Shown: positions 23,770 to 32,514, numbered from the stretch's first letter. The stretch is 44,722 nucleotides of DNA from Candidatus Auribacterota bacterium (GCA_026392035.1 JAPLCX010000109.1:1-44722); one strand, 5' to 3'. Notes: generated by a model from the letters alone, not told the origin. Translations and numbers: made by a program.

Positions 23770-26073
23770 GTGGCATTTATGCGACGACCCTCGCACAATC
23801 GCCCAGGCGCCGTGCGCCTGGCTGTTGCTCTGCTTTCTACCGCGCTGTCCCTCTGCCTCCCCGCACGCGCCTGGGATAAGGGCACGGCGGATGCGATCAG
23901 GGGAGCGGCCCGTTCGTCCCTACCCGGCGAGATCGCGGCCTTTCTCGAACGGGAGAACTCGTTTTTCATCCAGGGGTGGGAGGCCGACGAGGAGACCCTC
24001 GCACGCTACGCGGGCTTCGCCACATACGACAGCGCGGGCTACGCCGCGGGGAAGCTGGGCTCCCAGATAACGCTGCTGCGCGACCTGTTCCCGCGTGAAC
24101 GAACTCCTTACATGGCATACCGCCTGGGGATCCTTGCGCGACTCGTGGCGGACCTCAACTCTCCCTTTGCGACCGCCTCCTCTCCTCAGGAACAGAAGCT
24201 GCGCGGCCGGTTCATGCGGGATGTCGAGGCCCACCGTGCCGCGCTGCGAGGCGCGCCGCAGCCGCCGCGCGTTCTCCGTAACCCCGGCGCGGCCGTCGCG
24301 ACCGCTGTGAAAAGGGCCTCCGGGTGGGCGGGCCCGGTGCGGGCGCAGTATCTCTCGGGCAGGGGGTACAACGTCATCGTGCAGCAGGCCGCTGCGACAT
24401 TCTATCGGGCGTCTGCGCAGATGGTGCCGGATGTACTCTTCACAGTCGGGTCCGGCGGAGGCGGCACAGCGGAACTCGGCGCGCGATACGGCTACTATAA
24501 CGACGCCTGCGATTACTATCTCCGGCGTGGAATGGCGCAGGATGCGCTCGCGGCGTACAACAGTGTTGCAGACATTGCCCCCGCGATCCAGGCCGGCAGC
24601 ATGGTCTCTCTCCAGGACGCGGTGGAAAAGTACAGTCTCAATCTCCACATTCTCTCACTGGAGGAGAACCTGCGGAAGGCGGGGATCTCTCCGGAGCGGA
24701 AGGCGGGGGAGCAACTGATGGCGTCTTTCCTTTCAGGGCTCGCACGATTCGCGGTGCGCAGCCTGGACGCCCGGCGGGAGGAGGACTCCCGATTCGCGCT
24801 GTCGCTCTGCCTGCGCGAGGGTTACCTCCCCGACCGGACGCTGCAGAATTGCCGGCGCCTCTACGGACTGGAGGGGCTGAAGAACCTTGATGTGCCCGAG
24901 AACGCGTGGAAGATCTACCGAGAGGCCAACAGCTTCGAGGCAGCTGCCGGCAGGGCCTGCGATGAGGGGAAACTCTGGGTGGCCAACGACTCGTTCCTCC
25001 ATGCGGCGGCGCTGTACTCCGCCATCCCCGAGAGCGTGCGGGAGCTGAACCGTGCGAGCAACGCGAGAATAGAGCAGATCAGGGGAATGATGCGATCGCT
25101 CCCGCTGTCCGCGCTGCTCTCGGAGAATCTCTTCCATGCCGCCGTTGACTCCCTGGCAGCCGGGAACGGGGACGCCGCGGTACGCGATCTCCAGCTCATC
25201 CAGACCTGGAAGCCCGGCGATGCCGAGGTGCGCGCCACCATCGGCGATGCTGAGGCGCTCCGGATTTTCACACAGGGGAAACAATTCGTGGAAAGCGGTG
25301 ACTACGCACGCGCCGCAGAACAGTTCCGCGGACTGGTGCAGCGCTACCCCGGCAGCCCGCTCTCCGCCTCCGCCCGGGAGATGCTCAAGCTATACGAGAA
25401 GATGCAGGCCGAGAATAGAGGAAAGCTCCTGACCCTGCTGCGGTCGGCGTACGAGGCGTCGTTCGTCGGCGACGAAGACACGGTCTACCAGCTCTGCGAC
25501 GAGATACTCGCCTCCCATCCCGAGGACGACCTCCGGGACAGGGCGCAGCTGCTGATCGCGGTGGCGTGGTACGAGTCCAACGGTAAGGGCTACCAGAAAA
25601 TCGACCGGATATTCAGGGACCTGCTCAAGCAGCAGGTCATTGAGCAGGATGGTGACGAGCTCGTCATGAAAAAGAGCATGGATTTTTATTTCGGCCTCGC
25701 GGATCCTTTCCCGCGGATGGAGCTCTCGGAGTTCAAGGAATCTGTCCTGGCGAAGCTTGGCCCCAAGGGCGCCGGGCTTCTGTCGTCGGAAGAGGGTGCC
25801 GCCTCGGCGAAGGAGTTGGAGAGTGCGAAGGACGAGGCGCAGGGGGCCCTTGACGATATCGACGCGAAAATCGAGCAAGCGGAGGAAGCCATCTCGGAGG
25901 TGGAGAGCGATCGCAACATGGAGCTTGAGAGTCAGGGGGAGGACCTGGATGATGCGCGCGACATCCAGAGCGAGGCGAAGACCCTTTTTGAAGACGGCGA
26001 CTACGAGGGGGCGAGGAAGAAGGCGGAGGAGGAGGCCGCGGAGGTGGAGAGGATCACGGAGCAGATGGAGTAA
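23770..26073 (+). CDS. Secreted TPR-repeat protein with C-terminal coiled coil
   Basis: This is a 767-residue exported protein from a GTG at 23770 (an ATG three codons on is equally possible). The signal peptide ends LPARA. The N-terminal 200 residues (LPGEIAAFLERENSFFIQGW; LLRDLFPRERTPYMAYRLGI) are unique. TPR-like helical hairpins run from about 235 to 620, including FVESGDYARAAEQFRGLVQRYPGSP. The last ~100 residues are a highly charged coiled coil (ALDDIDAKIEQAEEAISEVE...). It is the first gene of a cluster with a TonB-like protein, ExbB and ExbD, spaced 50 bases from the next gene. It may be a periplasmic scaffold or energised partner of that complex. No enzymatic motif is present. Confidence 0.6.
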   Translation: MAFMRRPSHNRPGAVRLAVALLSTALSLCLPARAWDKGTADAIRGAARSSLPGEIAAFLERENSFFIQGWEADEETLARYAGFATYDSAGYAAGKLGSQITLLRDLFPRERTPYMAYRLGILARLVADLNSPFATASSPQEQKLRGRFMRDVEAHRAALRGAPQPPRVLRNPGAAVATAVKRASGWAGPVRAQYLSGRGYNVIVQQAAATFYRASAQMVPDVLFTVGSGGGGTAELGARYGYYNDACDYYLRRGMAQDALAAYNSVADIAPAIQAGSMVSLQDAVEKYSLNLHILSLEENLRKAGISPERKAGEQLMASFLSGLARFAVRSLDARREEDSRFALSLCLREGYLPDRTLQNCRRLYGLEGLKNLDVPENAWKIYREANSFEAAAGRACDEGKLWVANDSFLHAAALYSAIPESVRELNRASNARIEQIRGMMRSLPLSALLSENLFHAAVDSLAAGNGDAAVRDLQLIQTWKPGDAEVRATIGDAEALRIFTQGKQFVESGDYARAAEQFRGLVQRYPGSPLSASAREMLKLYEKMQAENRGKLLTLLRSAYEASFVGDEDTVYQLCDEILASHPEDDLRDRAQLLIAVAWYESNGKGYQKIDRIFRDLLKQQVIEQDGDELVMKKSMDFYFGLADPFPRMELSEFKESVLAKLGPKGAGLLSSEEGAASAKELESAKDEAQGALDDIDAKIEQAEEAISEVESDRNMELESQGEDLDDARDIQSEAKTLFEDGDYEGARKKAEEEAAEVERITEQME

Positions 26074-26123
26074 CTCAAGGATTAAAGTATCCGGGTGAGC
26101 GATAATGATGAGGTGAGCGAGGA

Positions 26124-27119
26124 GTGAGAACGAAGAAAGCGGCAAAGGTGTACCGAGCCTTGTCGGAGGCATGGGAGCGCAACAGGATGCTGTATCTCTG
26201 CGTGCTCGCGTCCGTGCTCGCTCATTTCTTCGCCCTCGTATCCGTGGGGCCTCCGTGGAGGGCACGGGAGTCGCGGTTAAAGCCCCGGGCGGTGAAAGTC
26301 GTCTCGCTCAGGATCATGCCGAGGATGGTCGCCCCCGCGCACCCCGAGGAGAAGCGCCCGTCGGCACCGACCGTCAGCGCGCCCCCCGCGCCTGCCCCCC
26401 GCAAGGCCCCGGAGAAGGTGTATACGCGGGAGGCTGAACGGGATCTCGCACGACGGCGTTCGCAGGAGGTCATGGGCAAGTTCGCCCGCCCACCGGCCGC
26501 AAGGGCGAGGGACGTACTGTTGGAAAAGGGCAAGGAGGCCCGGGCGTGGGCGTCGCGGGAGTTTGCCGCGTATGAGGAGTCCCTCACGCATGAGGAGGCG
26601 GGTGAAGTGGGCTTCCGGCGGGTCGTAGATCTTAAGGCGAGCTCTGATTCCCAGATCTCCCGGCTCATGGAACACTACAAGATGAAGATCGGGTACGGCA
26701 GTCGCGCCGTCACCGATCTTAACCTCCAGTTCACCTCCGCGTGGCTCCTCACAAAGGGGCAGATCAGGAACTATCTCGCGAGACACACCGTCGCAGGGTC
26801 CAGGAAGATCCTCGCATCCCCGTCCCCCGGGGTATCGGAGGTAGCGCTCAGGGAGTCGGGGGAGGGGGCGCCGCGGCCGTACATCGAGCCCACTATCGCC
26901 GCGCTCGCGGCGCTTCTCGCGGCGGAGGAAAAATATTTCTCCTCCACCGGGGCGTCGCCGGAGGAACTGGAGTGCCTGGTGTTCATGCCGGTCTGGAGCT
27001 ACCGCGGGCCGGCGTTCACCGTCGCGCGGGCGGAGAAGAAAGGCGTCCCGCAGAAAGAAAAACAGAGGGACGGGATAAGGATGGCGGATGGCACGGTGGC
27101 ACAGGATGCGCGCAGATGA
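26124..27119 (+). CDS. TonB-like single-pass protein (proline-rich periplasmic arm)
   Basis: The start is a GTG with AGGTGAG upstream. Residues 1-22 are cytoplasmic and basic. One transmembrane helix (MLYLCVLASVLAHFFALVSVG) follows, then a basic and proline-rich stretch (APAHPEEKRPSAPTVSAPPAPAPRKAPEK). That architecture matches TonB/TolA-type proteins. The C-terminal part (about 140-331) is not recognisable as a TonB C-terminal domain. Its neighbours are a secreted TPR protein upstream and exbB-exbD downstream. The inference is that ExbBD energises this protein to act on an unknown envelope partner. A mobile element lies between it and exbB. Confidence 0.55.
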   Translation: MRTKKAAKVYRALSEAWERNRMLYLCVLASVLAHFFALVSVGPPWRARESRLKPRAVKVVSLRIMPRMVAPAHPEEKRPSAPTVSAPPAPAPRKAPEKVYTREAERDLARRRSQEVMGKFARPPAARARDVLLEKGKEARAWASREFAAYEESLTHEEAGEVGFRRVVDLKASSDSQISRLMEHYKMKIGYGSRAVTDLNLQFTSAWLLTKGQIRNYLARHTVAGSRKILASPSPGVSEVALRESGEGAPRPYIEPTIAALAALLAAEEKYFSSTGASPEELECLVFMPVWSYRGPAFTVARAEKKGVPQKEKQRDGIRMADGTVAQDARR

Positions 27120-27171
27120 ACGCGGATAAGGGAAGGGATCTTCTGCACGCCGATGAACACAGGTAGGCACC

Positions 27172-27387
27172 ACAACAGGGTAACTGCTAAGGAGCCAGAA
27201 TTCAGGAGTCAGGAGCCAGGAGTTGGAATGAGGACGCCGGCGGCGACATTTGAGGACTTGGGATACGGCGATGTTTCCGAGTTAATGCAGTTACTCGAAG
27301 AGGTCAGCAAGCTACTGGAAGCTTATTCGCGATCCATTCCGGATTCTGGCTCCTGACTTCTGACTACCTGAGTAGTTACACAACAGG
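27172..27387 (+). mobile_element. 200-bp TIR element, copy 2, with 8-bp target-site duplication
   Basis: The element body is 27180-27379, with ends GTAACTGCT...and...AGTAGTTAC. It is flanked on both sides by ACAACAGG (27172-27179 and 27380-27387), a perfect 8-bp duplication that shows recent insertion at this site. It carries the same 42-codon ORF as copy 1 and lies in the gap between the TonB-like gene and exbB. Confidence 0.85.
27228..27356 (+). CDS. 42-residue S23/four-helix-bundle-like peptide within mobile element (copy 2)
   Basis: Same frame and Shine-Dalgarno as copy 1 (AGGAG, then TTGGA, then ATG). It differs by one residue (AYSRS for AYARS). Conservation of frame and ribosome site between the copies is compatible with translation, but two near-identical copies cannot prove selection. 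Confidence 0.45.
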   Translation: MRTPAATFEDLGYGDVSELMQLLEEVSKLLEAYSRSIPDSGS

Positions 27388-27458
27388 AAGCAAAAGGGGA
27401 GGCATCGAAAATGCGGGCGATGCGAGTTCTAGGGATAACAGAGAAAGGAGGCGATGCT

Positions 27459-28187
27459 ATGCGAAGGTTAAAATGGGGCCGGGTGGCATTTGCCGCACTG
27501 GCGGCGGTCGCTGCGGCGGCAACTGCACTCGGGGCGGATGATTCCTGGCTCTCGCTGCGGTATCACTCGCTGGCGAAGGGGGGCGTGCTCATGATCCCGC
27601 TCGCGGCGTGCTCCGTGCTCGCCGTGGCGTTCGCCGCGGAGCGGTTCATCATGATGCGGCCGGACAAGATTGTTCCCCTGGATTTCGTAAAAGAGGTGAG
27701 GGATCTCACGGCGCAGGGGAAGTTCGCGAAGGCCGTCGAGCTCTGCCGGGCGCACAAGAACCCGGTCTCCTCGGTTTTCCGCGTGGCCCTCATGCTCAGC
27801 GAGAAACCATCGATGACCAACGACATCATCCGGAGCACCGTGGAGGACCTGGGGGCGCGCGCGATCGACGAGCTCGCCCTCCGGATCAAGCCGCTGCTCA
27901 TGATCTCCAACATCAGCCCGCTCCTGGGGTTGCTGGGGACGGTGTTCGGTATCATACAAGCGTTCAACGTCGTGGCGTCTGAGGCGGGGCTGGGGAGGGC
28001 CGACCTCCTGGCGGCCGGCATCTCGATGGCGCTGATCACGACCGCCGCGGGGCTCACGATCGCCATCCCCGCTCTGGCGTGCTTCTATTACTTCAGGGGA
28101 CTTCTGGAAGGCAGTATTTCCGAGCGGATGGAGATCACGCTGCGGGCCTTTATGGAGGATTTCGTTGAGGGAAGGGGGAAAAAATGA
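27459..28187 (+). CDS. exbB: ExbB/TolQ/MotA-family proton channel protein
   Basis: The start at 27459 is preceded by AAAGGAGG at eight bases. The product (242 residues) has an N-terminal signal/anchor region (FAALAAVAAAATALGAD), a first transmembrane helix GVLMIPLAACSVLAVAFAAERF and a cytoplasmic domain. Paired helices follow around LLMISNISPLLGLLGTVFGIIQAF and GISMALITTAAGLTIAIPALACFYYF. The L.NISPLLGLLGTV.GI and LITTAAGL.IAIPA motifs are diagnostic of ExbB/TolQ. It forms an inner-membrane proton-driven motor with ExbD. The ATG of exbD overlaps its stop (ATGA), so they are coupled. Confidence 0.9.
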   Translation: MRRLKWGRVAFAALAAVAAAATALGADDSWLSLRYHSLAKGGVLMIPLAACSVLAVAFAAERFIMMRPDKIVPLDFVKEVRDLTAQGKFAKAVELCRAHKNPVSSVFRVALMLSEKPSMTNDIIRSTVEDLGARAIDELALRIKPLLMISNISPLLGLLGTVFGIIQAFNVVASEAGLGRADLLAAGISMALITTAAGLTIAIPALACFYYFRGLLEGSISERMEITLRAFMEDFVEGRGKK

Positions 28188-28591
28188 GGATCTTGCGCAG
28201 GAAGTCAACCGAGGGGGACGAGCTCAACCTGGTTCCCCTCATTGACGTCGTCTTCAATCTTCTTGTCTTCTTCCTCGTCGCCACCTCCTTCCAGCGGGTG
28301 CAAAGGGAGCTGCAGGTGGAGCTCCCGCGGGCGAAGAGCGCGGAGACGGCCGCGATGGACATGCAGCCGATCTACGTGACAGTGGACCGGGAGGGCGTCA
28401 TCACGATGGGCGAGAAAAAGGTGTCACTAGAGGAGCTGCCGAAGACACTGCGCGAGTCGGCCCGGGAGGTGCGGAGGCCGAGGGTTTTCGTCCGCGGTGA
28501 CGCCAAGACCTACCACCAGAACATCGTTGCCGTGTTGAATTCGTGCCAGGAGGCGGGGATCACGGACGTTTCCCTGGCGACGGAGAAATGA
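28184..28591 (+). CDS. exbD: ExbD/TolR-family protein
   Basis: This is a 135-residue biopolymer-transport protein. A cytoplasmic segment EGDELNLVPLIDVVFNLLVFFLVATSF contains the single transmembrane helix and the essential Asp (LIDVVF). A periplasmic domain with VEL.R.K.AE and VFVRGDAKTYHQNIVAVLNSCQEAG follows, as in all ExbD/TolR proteins. It overlaps exbB by four bases. Together with the upstream TonB-like and TPR genes it forms an energised envelope complex of unknown target. Confidence 0.92.
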   Translation: MRILRRKSTEGDELNLVPLIDVVFNLLVFFLVATSFQRVQRELQVELPRAKSAETAAMDMQPIYVTVDREGVITMGEKKVSLEELPKTLRESAREVRRPRVFVRGDAKTYHQNIVAVLNSCQEAGITDVSLATEK

Positions 28592-28758
28592 ATCCCCACA
28601 ACAGTGGGGTGTGGGGTCAGTAACCCCTCAGTTATAGGGGGGAAACAGTATGGACGATCATCCACTGATTTCACGGATGAGCGCGGATTTTATTAATGGG
28701 AGTGCCTAATCTTTTACACATCCACGCGCTGTCATTGCGATCCCGCAAAGCGGGAGAA
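28592..28758. other. Intergenic segment after exbD
   Basis: No gene is recognised. It contains a fragment of the GTCATTGCGATCCCGCAAAGCGGGA-type dispersed hairpin near 28732-28767 and degenerate 'ATCCACTGATTTCACGGATG' words. It leads into the inverted 160-bp repeat. Confidence 0.4.
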
Positions 28759-28918
28759 GCAATGACGTATCAAACATTTCCTGCTCTCAGTAATAAACGG
28801 GTCATCAGTGTAAATCCGTGCCTGCACACCGGAGTGCGTTTTGGCACGCAGGCGTGTCAATCCGTGGATGAAAACACTGAGTGGAGTGAATTAGTGCCCC
28901 CCATAAGTGACCCATTAC
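28759..28918 (-). repeat. 160-bp inverted-repeat family A, copy 1
   Basis: It is the reverse complement of 36122-36281 with about five differences in 160 bases by eye. Inside is a dyad between CCTGCGTGCC and GGTGTGCAGGC-like arms. It directly abuts R-element copy 1 and together with copy 2 brackets the secreted-protein block 29351-36069. Confidence 0.85.
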
Positions 28919-29230
28919 TGGGGTCAAGTCTTTATCCTTGACAATTGGAAGCATCGTGAAGCGCCGGCGTTTTCCGGACAAGGCACTTCGGCTCATTCAG
29001 CCTCCGGCTTCATTCGCTCAGTGCCAAAATAAAAAGAGCCCGCATCAGGGCTCTTTTTATTTCGGCGCCCCACACGGTTGCCAGTTGGAACCAGATTGCT
29101 ACTTGGCTTCGGGGAATCAACACCCTTCGGGAAGCAGAAGCTGCTTGTGCGGTATAGAGGCTCGTCCCCACCTGCTTCCTCGCCTACTCAGAACGTCCCT
29201 CTTGGGATTGGAACCGAGATATTGATAGAT
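28919..29230 (+). repeat. R-element copy 1 (complete)
   Basis: Order of parts: GGGGTCAAGTCTTTATCC, then TTGACAATTGGAAGCATC, then a dyad GGCACT...AGTGCC (about 28982-29025), a long hairpin with A/T flanks (29024-29064), and then a block starting GGTTGCCAGTTGGAACCAG. The frame 29065-29157 encodes APHTVASWNQIATWLRGINT... and ends TAG. It lies at the 3' side of the minus-strand PQQ gene. Confidence 0.75.
29024..29064 (+). terminator. Bidirectional terminator-like hairpin in R-element copy 1
   Basis: AAAAGAGCCC-GCATCA-GGGCTCTTTT with A/T extensions gives an almost perfect stem. It has a T-tract on the plus strand and an A-tract that serves the minus strand, where it could end transcription of the PQQ gene from 31021. 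Confidence 0.6.
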
Positions 29231-29350
29231 TATCCAGGAGGCACAGCGAGACGATCTGTTCACGCAGGCGGCATGACGATTGCGCTCACCTTAGCCCTGC
29301 TACTTCTATCCGCCTCAATTCCACACCTCAGCATTGTGCAAATACACCCT

Positions 29351-31021
29351 TTAGTGCAGATTGAAGCCGTTCGAAACCTCGACCGGCGGCTTGGCCGGGT
29401 ACTGCCTGTTGTCGCGACGGATCAATGCCGCAGCGAACACCCAGCGCCCCGCCGCGCCTCTTGGCGCCCTGAATGAGAGATTGCCGCTCGACTTGACGCC
29501 GTTGACGGGGAATTTCACGCGAGAATATGTCGGCTTGAGAGTTCGCGGATTATAGCGCACGGGTTTGAGCTTCGAGTTGAAGATGAACAGGGCCTTGCTG
29601 GATACAATCTGCTGCACGGTCAATGGACTATTCTCCGAGGGCGGATTGAGGACGGCGGCAATGTACACCGCGCAGGGCACGCCGGTGAACCCGTACCTGT
29701 CCTGGAAAGATTCCCATGTGAGGTTTATCTTCTCTCCTGGATTAAATACTGCTCCATTGGTAACTCCCAGCTCAAGGTAGTACGGGGTAGGTGTCGCGGT
29801 GGGCGTAGATGTCGAGGTGATAGTGGGTATCGGTGTTGTGGTCGGCACTTTAGGTGTCGGGGCGATCGTGGGTGTCGGTGTAGTGGTCGGCGCCTGCTGA
29901 ATGCTATAGAGGCAATGATCATACGAGCCAACATACACCTTCCCATCCGAACCTATCGCGGGCGAGGAATATATCCAGTCCCCGGTTTTATAACTCCAGT
30001 CAAGGCTCCCGTCTGAATTGACGCTATAGAGTGAATTATCCTGTGAACCAACATACACCTTCCCATCCGAGCCTATCGCGGGCGAAGAATATATCAAGTC
30101 CCCGGTTTGATAACTCCAGTCAAGGCTCGCGTCTGAATTGATGCTGTAGAGGGAATGATCCTTAGAGCCAACATATACCTTTTCATCCGAACCTATCGCG
30201 GGCGAAGAAGATATCTGGTCTCTGGTTTTATAACTCCAGTCAAGGTCCCCTTTTGAATTGATGCTGTAAAGGGAGTTATCCAACGAGCCAATATACACCT
30301 TCCCATCCGAGCCTATCGCGGGCGAGGACCATTCCCATATTATGGCGTTCCCTGTTTTATAACTCCAGTCAAGGCCCCCGTTTGAATTGATGCTGTAGAG
30401 GGAGTTATCCCACGAGCCAACATAGACTTTCCCATCCGAACCTATCGCAGGCGAGGAATAATATATCTGGTCCCCGGTGTTATAACTCCAGTCAATGCTC
30501 CCGTTCGAATTGATGCCATAGAGGGATTTATCGTCTGAGCCAATATACACCTTCCCATCCGAACCTATCGCGGGAGAGGAACGTATGGAGAATCCGGTTT
30601 TATAACTCCAGCCGAAGGCCGCGTTGGAATTGATGCTATAGAGGGAATTATCTGCAGAGCCAACATACACCTTCTCATCCGAACCTATCGCGGGAGAGGA
30701 ATCTATCAAGGCCGCGGTTCTATAACTCCAGTCAAGGCTCGCGTCCGAATTGATTCTATAGAGGCGATTATCGGGATAGTAAGAGCCCACATACACCCAC
30801 CCGTCCGAACCTATCTCGGGAGAGGAATTTATCCAGCTCCCAGCTTTGTAGCTCCACGCCAGAGACGGTATGGACGGGCCGGCGTAATCGCTCAGGCCCG
30901 TGTGCCGGAGATTCTGGTGAAACATCGGCCACTGGCCAACAGGTTGAGCAGATGCAGGATAAACGAAAAAGGCAGCGATAAAAAGAGACGCCGCTGCTGA
31001 GATAAATGTACATGACTTCAT
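29351..31021 (-). CDS. Secreted PQQ-like beta-propeller protein with C-terminal accessory domain
   Basis: The 556-residue product has a signal peptide (MKSCTFISAAASLFIAAFFVYPASAQ) and GGAGG five bases before the ATG. Residues 30-380 start WPMFHQNLRHTG and hold about nine blades ([24 protein letters not shown]). The blades are nearly identical at the DNA level, suggesting recent expansion or homogenisation. A Pro/Thr linker (TTTPTPTIAPTPKV...) follows, then the accessory domain (LELGVTNGAVFNPGEKINLTW ... GAAGRWVFAAALIRR). It is a paralogue of 42099-43871 and of the giant gene at the left edge. Likely an extracellular ligand- or surface-binding protein. Confidence 0.8.
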   Translation of the reverse strand: MKSCTFISAAASLFIAAFFVYPASAQPVGQWPMFHQNLRHTGLSDYAGPSIPSLAWSYKAGSWINSSPEIGSDGWVYVGSYYPDNRLYRINSDASLDWSYRTAALIDSSPAIGSDEKVYVGSADNSLYSINSNAAFGWSYKTGFSIRSSPAIGSDGKVYIGSDDKSLYGINSNGSIDWSYNTGDQIYYSSPAIGSDGKVYVGSWDNSLYSINSNGGLDWSYKTGNAIIWEWSSPAIGSDGKVYIGSLDNSLYSINSKGDLDWSYKTRDQISSSPAIGSDEKVYVGSKDHSLYSINSDASLDWSYQTGDLIYSSPAIGSDGKVYVGSQDNSLYSVNSDGSLDWSYKTGDWIYSSPAIGSDGKVYVGSYDHCLYSIQQAPTTTPTPTIAPTPKVPTTTPIPTITSTSTPTATPTPYYLELGVTNGAVFNPGEKINLTWESFQDRYGFTGVPCAVYIAAVLNPPSENSPLTVQQIVSSKALFIFNSKLKPVRYNPRTLKPTYSRVKFPVNGVKSSGNLSFRAPRGAAGRWVFAAALIRRDNRQYPAKPPVEVSNGFNLH

Positions 31022-31137
31022 AATCCCTCCTCAGGGACGCCGCTTCGCACATTACTGTAATTCAGCCCATCAACTCCGGATAATATCTCAAATCCTATGC
31101 AGCAGCAAGTTTGAAGTGTCCCACTCTCAGCAAAGCT

Positions 31138-31209
31138 ATATTGCTCGCCACCATATATGGTATTTTTGTGTTGTGGATAAACGCCTGCATGATCCTGCGG
31201 GGCGCGACA
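31138..31209 (+). promoter_or_regulatory. Conserved upstream block, copy 1
   Basis: It starts TATTGCTCGCCA and contains ATATGGTATT, GTGGATAA and GGGCGCGAC. It aligns to 41987-42056 at roughly three quarters identity with almost no gaps. Both copies lie 45-50 bases before a plus-strand gene for a secreted protein. Neither contains a clear -35/-10 pair. The function is inferred from position only. Confidence 0.35.
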
Positions 31210-31257
31210 TTGCAGGAGTGGAATCTGCTAGATAAGATATGCTACACTAAAATATAA

Positions 31258-31731
31258 ATGGTGAAGTACATGCTCTGTTTCGCAGCAGTTTTCGCGCTCG
31301 CCGCTCTTCCCCGCGTGGAAGCGGCCTTAGATGCCGACCCTGCCCTTATCGTGGTGAGTCCTGATGCGTATGTCGGGGAGGCCGTGACGGTCGCGGTGAA
31401 GTTTACAAAGATCGACAACGGGAGCGAGCCGTGGGAGGAGCAGGCCAACCTGAAGGCGAGCTCGAAGATCAAGTTCACGGCCGCCCCCCTCGCCGAGATC
31501 AAGTGCTATGCCAGCCGCACGCCGCGGAACATGGAGGTGATCGAGGGGCTCAAGAAAGGAAAGAAGCTCATCCTCACCGGCGCCATCAGAAGATACCGGA
31601 TGGAGGTGAAAACAACCCATCATCAGATGGTGACTGCTACCGGCAGGAGGCGTACGGTGGAGCGCGAAGAGAAGGGGCGCATACGCACACGGTATGCGTT
31701 CATTGTCGAATCCATTGTGCGGGCGGAATAA
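31258..31731 (+). CDS. Secreted OB-fold-like small protein, paralogue 1
   Basis: This is a 157-residue exported protein: signal MVKYMLCFAAVFALAALPRVEA, then a small beta-rich domain. The pattern DAYVGEAVTVAVKFTKIDN ... IKFTAAPLAEIKCYA ... KLILTGAIRRYR ... YAFIVESI is typical of OB-fold (tRNA_anti-like) periplasmic proteins. The central ~135 bases are almost identical to the next gene, while both ends differ. No strong ribosome binding site is seen. Function is unknown; nucleic-acid, oligosaccharide or peptide binding would fit the fold. Confidence 0.65.
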   Translation: MVKYMLCFAAVFALAALPRVEAALDADPALIVVSPDAYVGEAVTVAVKFTKIDNGSEPWEEQANLKASSKIKFTAAPLAEIKCYASRTPRNMEVIEGLKKGKKLILTGAIRRYRMEVKTTHHQMVTATGRRRTVEREEKGRIRTRYAFIVESIVRAE

Positions 31732-31801
31732 GACCTCTCACCCCTGGACAGGGGTTCGAGGTCAACAATTCGCAGGGCGAATTTTTAAAGGAAGTGGGGG
31801 T

Positions 31802-32278
31802 ATGAGAAGAGCAGTCGCGGCGGCGCTGTGGGTCATTGCGGGCTTGGAGGTGTACGGCCCGGCGTGGGCGGCGGTGCTTAAGAAGGCAGACCCCGCCAGG
31901 ATCGCAGCAGATCCGGGTGCATATGTCGGGGAGGCCGTGACGGTCGCGGTGAAGTTTACAAAGATCGACAACGGGAGCGAGCCGTGGGAGGAGCAGGCCA
32001 ACCTGAAGGCGAGCTCGAAGATCAAGTTCACGGCCGCCCCCTTCGCCGAGATCAAGTGCTATGCGGACCGCACGCCGCGGAACATGGAAGCGCTCACGGG
32101 CATTAAAAAAGGGAAGCAGCTCATCCTCACCGGCGCTATCAGAAGATACCGGACGAAAGTGCACGTAACGTACCATCGAAAGGTAAAGGCTACCGGCAAG
32201 TGGATTACGGTGAAGCGTGAAGAGAAGGCGCGCATCCGATATGCGTTCATTGTCGAAACCATCGCGCGGGCGGAGTAA
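31802..32278 (+). CDS. Secreted OB-fold-like small protein, paralogue 2
   Basis: The start at 31802 has AAGGAAG upstream and gives a signal peptide (MRRAVAAALWVIAGLEVYGPAWA). It is a tandem paralogue of the preceding gene: GAYVGEAVTVAVKFTKIDN to IKCYADRTPRNM is the same at protein level and nearly so at DNA level, whereas the signal peptide and the C-terminal 50 residues have diverged. The two genes are 70 bases apart and co-oriented, so they are probably one transcript. Confidence 0.65.
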   Translation: MRRAVAAALWVIAGLEVYGPAWAAVLKKADPARIAADPGAYVGEAVTVAVKFTKIDNGSEPWEEQANLKASSKIKFTAAPFAEIKCYADRTPRNMEALTGIKKGKQLILTGAIRRYRTKVHVTYHRKVKATGKWITVKREEKARIRYAFIVETIARAE

Positions 32279-32514
32279 GAGCTCGCGTTTCCGGCAAGGA
32301 GCATCCGCGATCAAATTAGCTACGCACTCACTAATGTTCGCCGGATTGATGTTGCGTACGGTTCTTCCGGAATCAGGAGTAACCCAGATATATGATAAGG
32401 GGGGACGTGGTGGACGAAGAGAAGGCGCCGCGCAATCGCAACAGGTAAGCCAGCAGGTAGGGGGCCTTCCGACGATTCACTCCTCCTTTGAGGGAGTCCG
32501 ACGGTGGTTCCCGG

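Noticed and set aside
23522-27356. Diversity-generating retroelement, because of the Avd-like four-helix fragment
   Set aside because: No reverse transcriptase and no template/variable repeat pair is present; the two copies are elements with TIRs.
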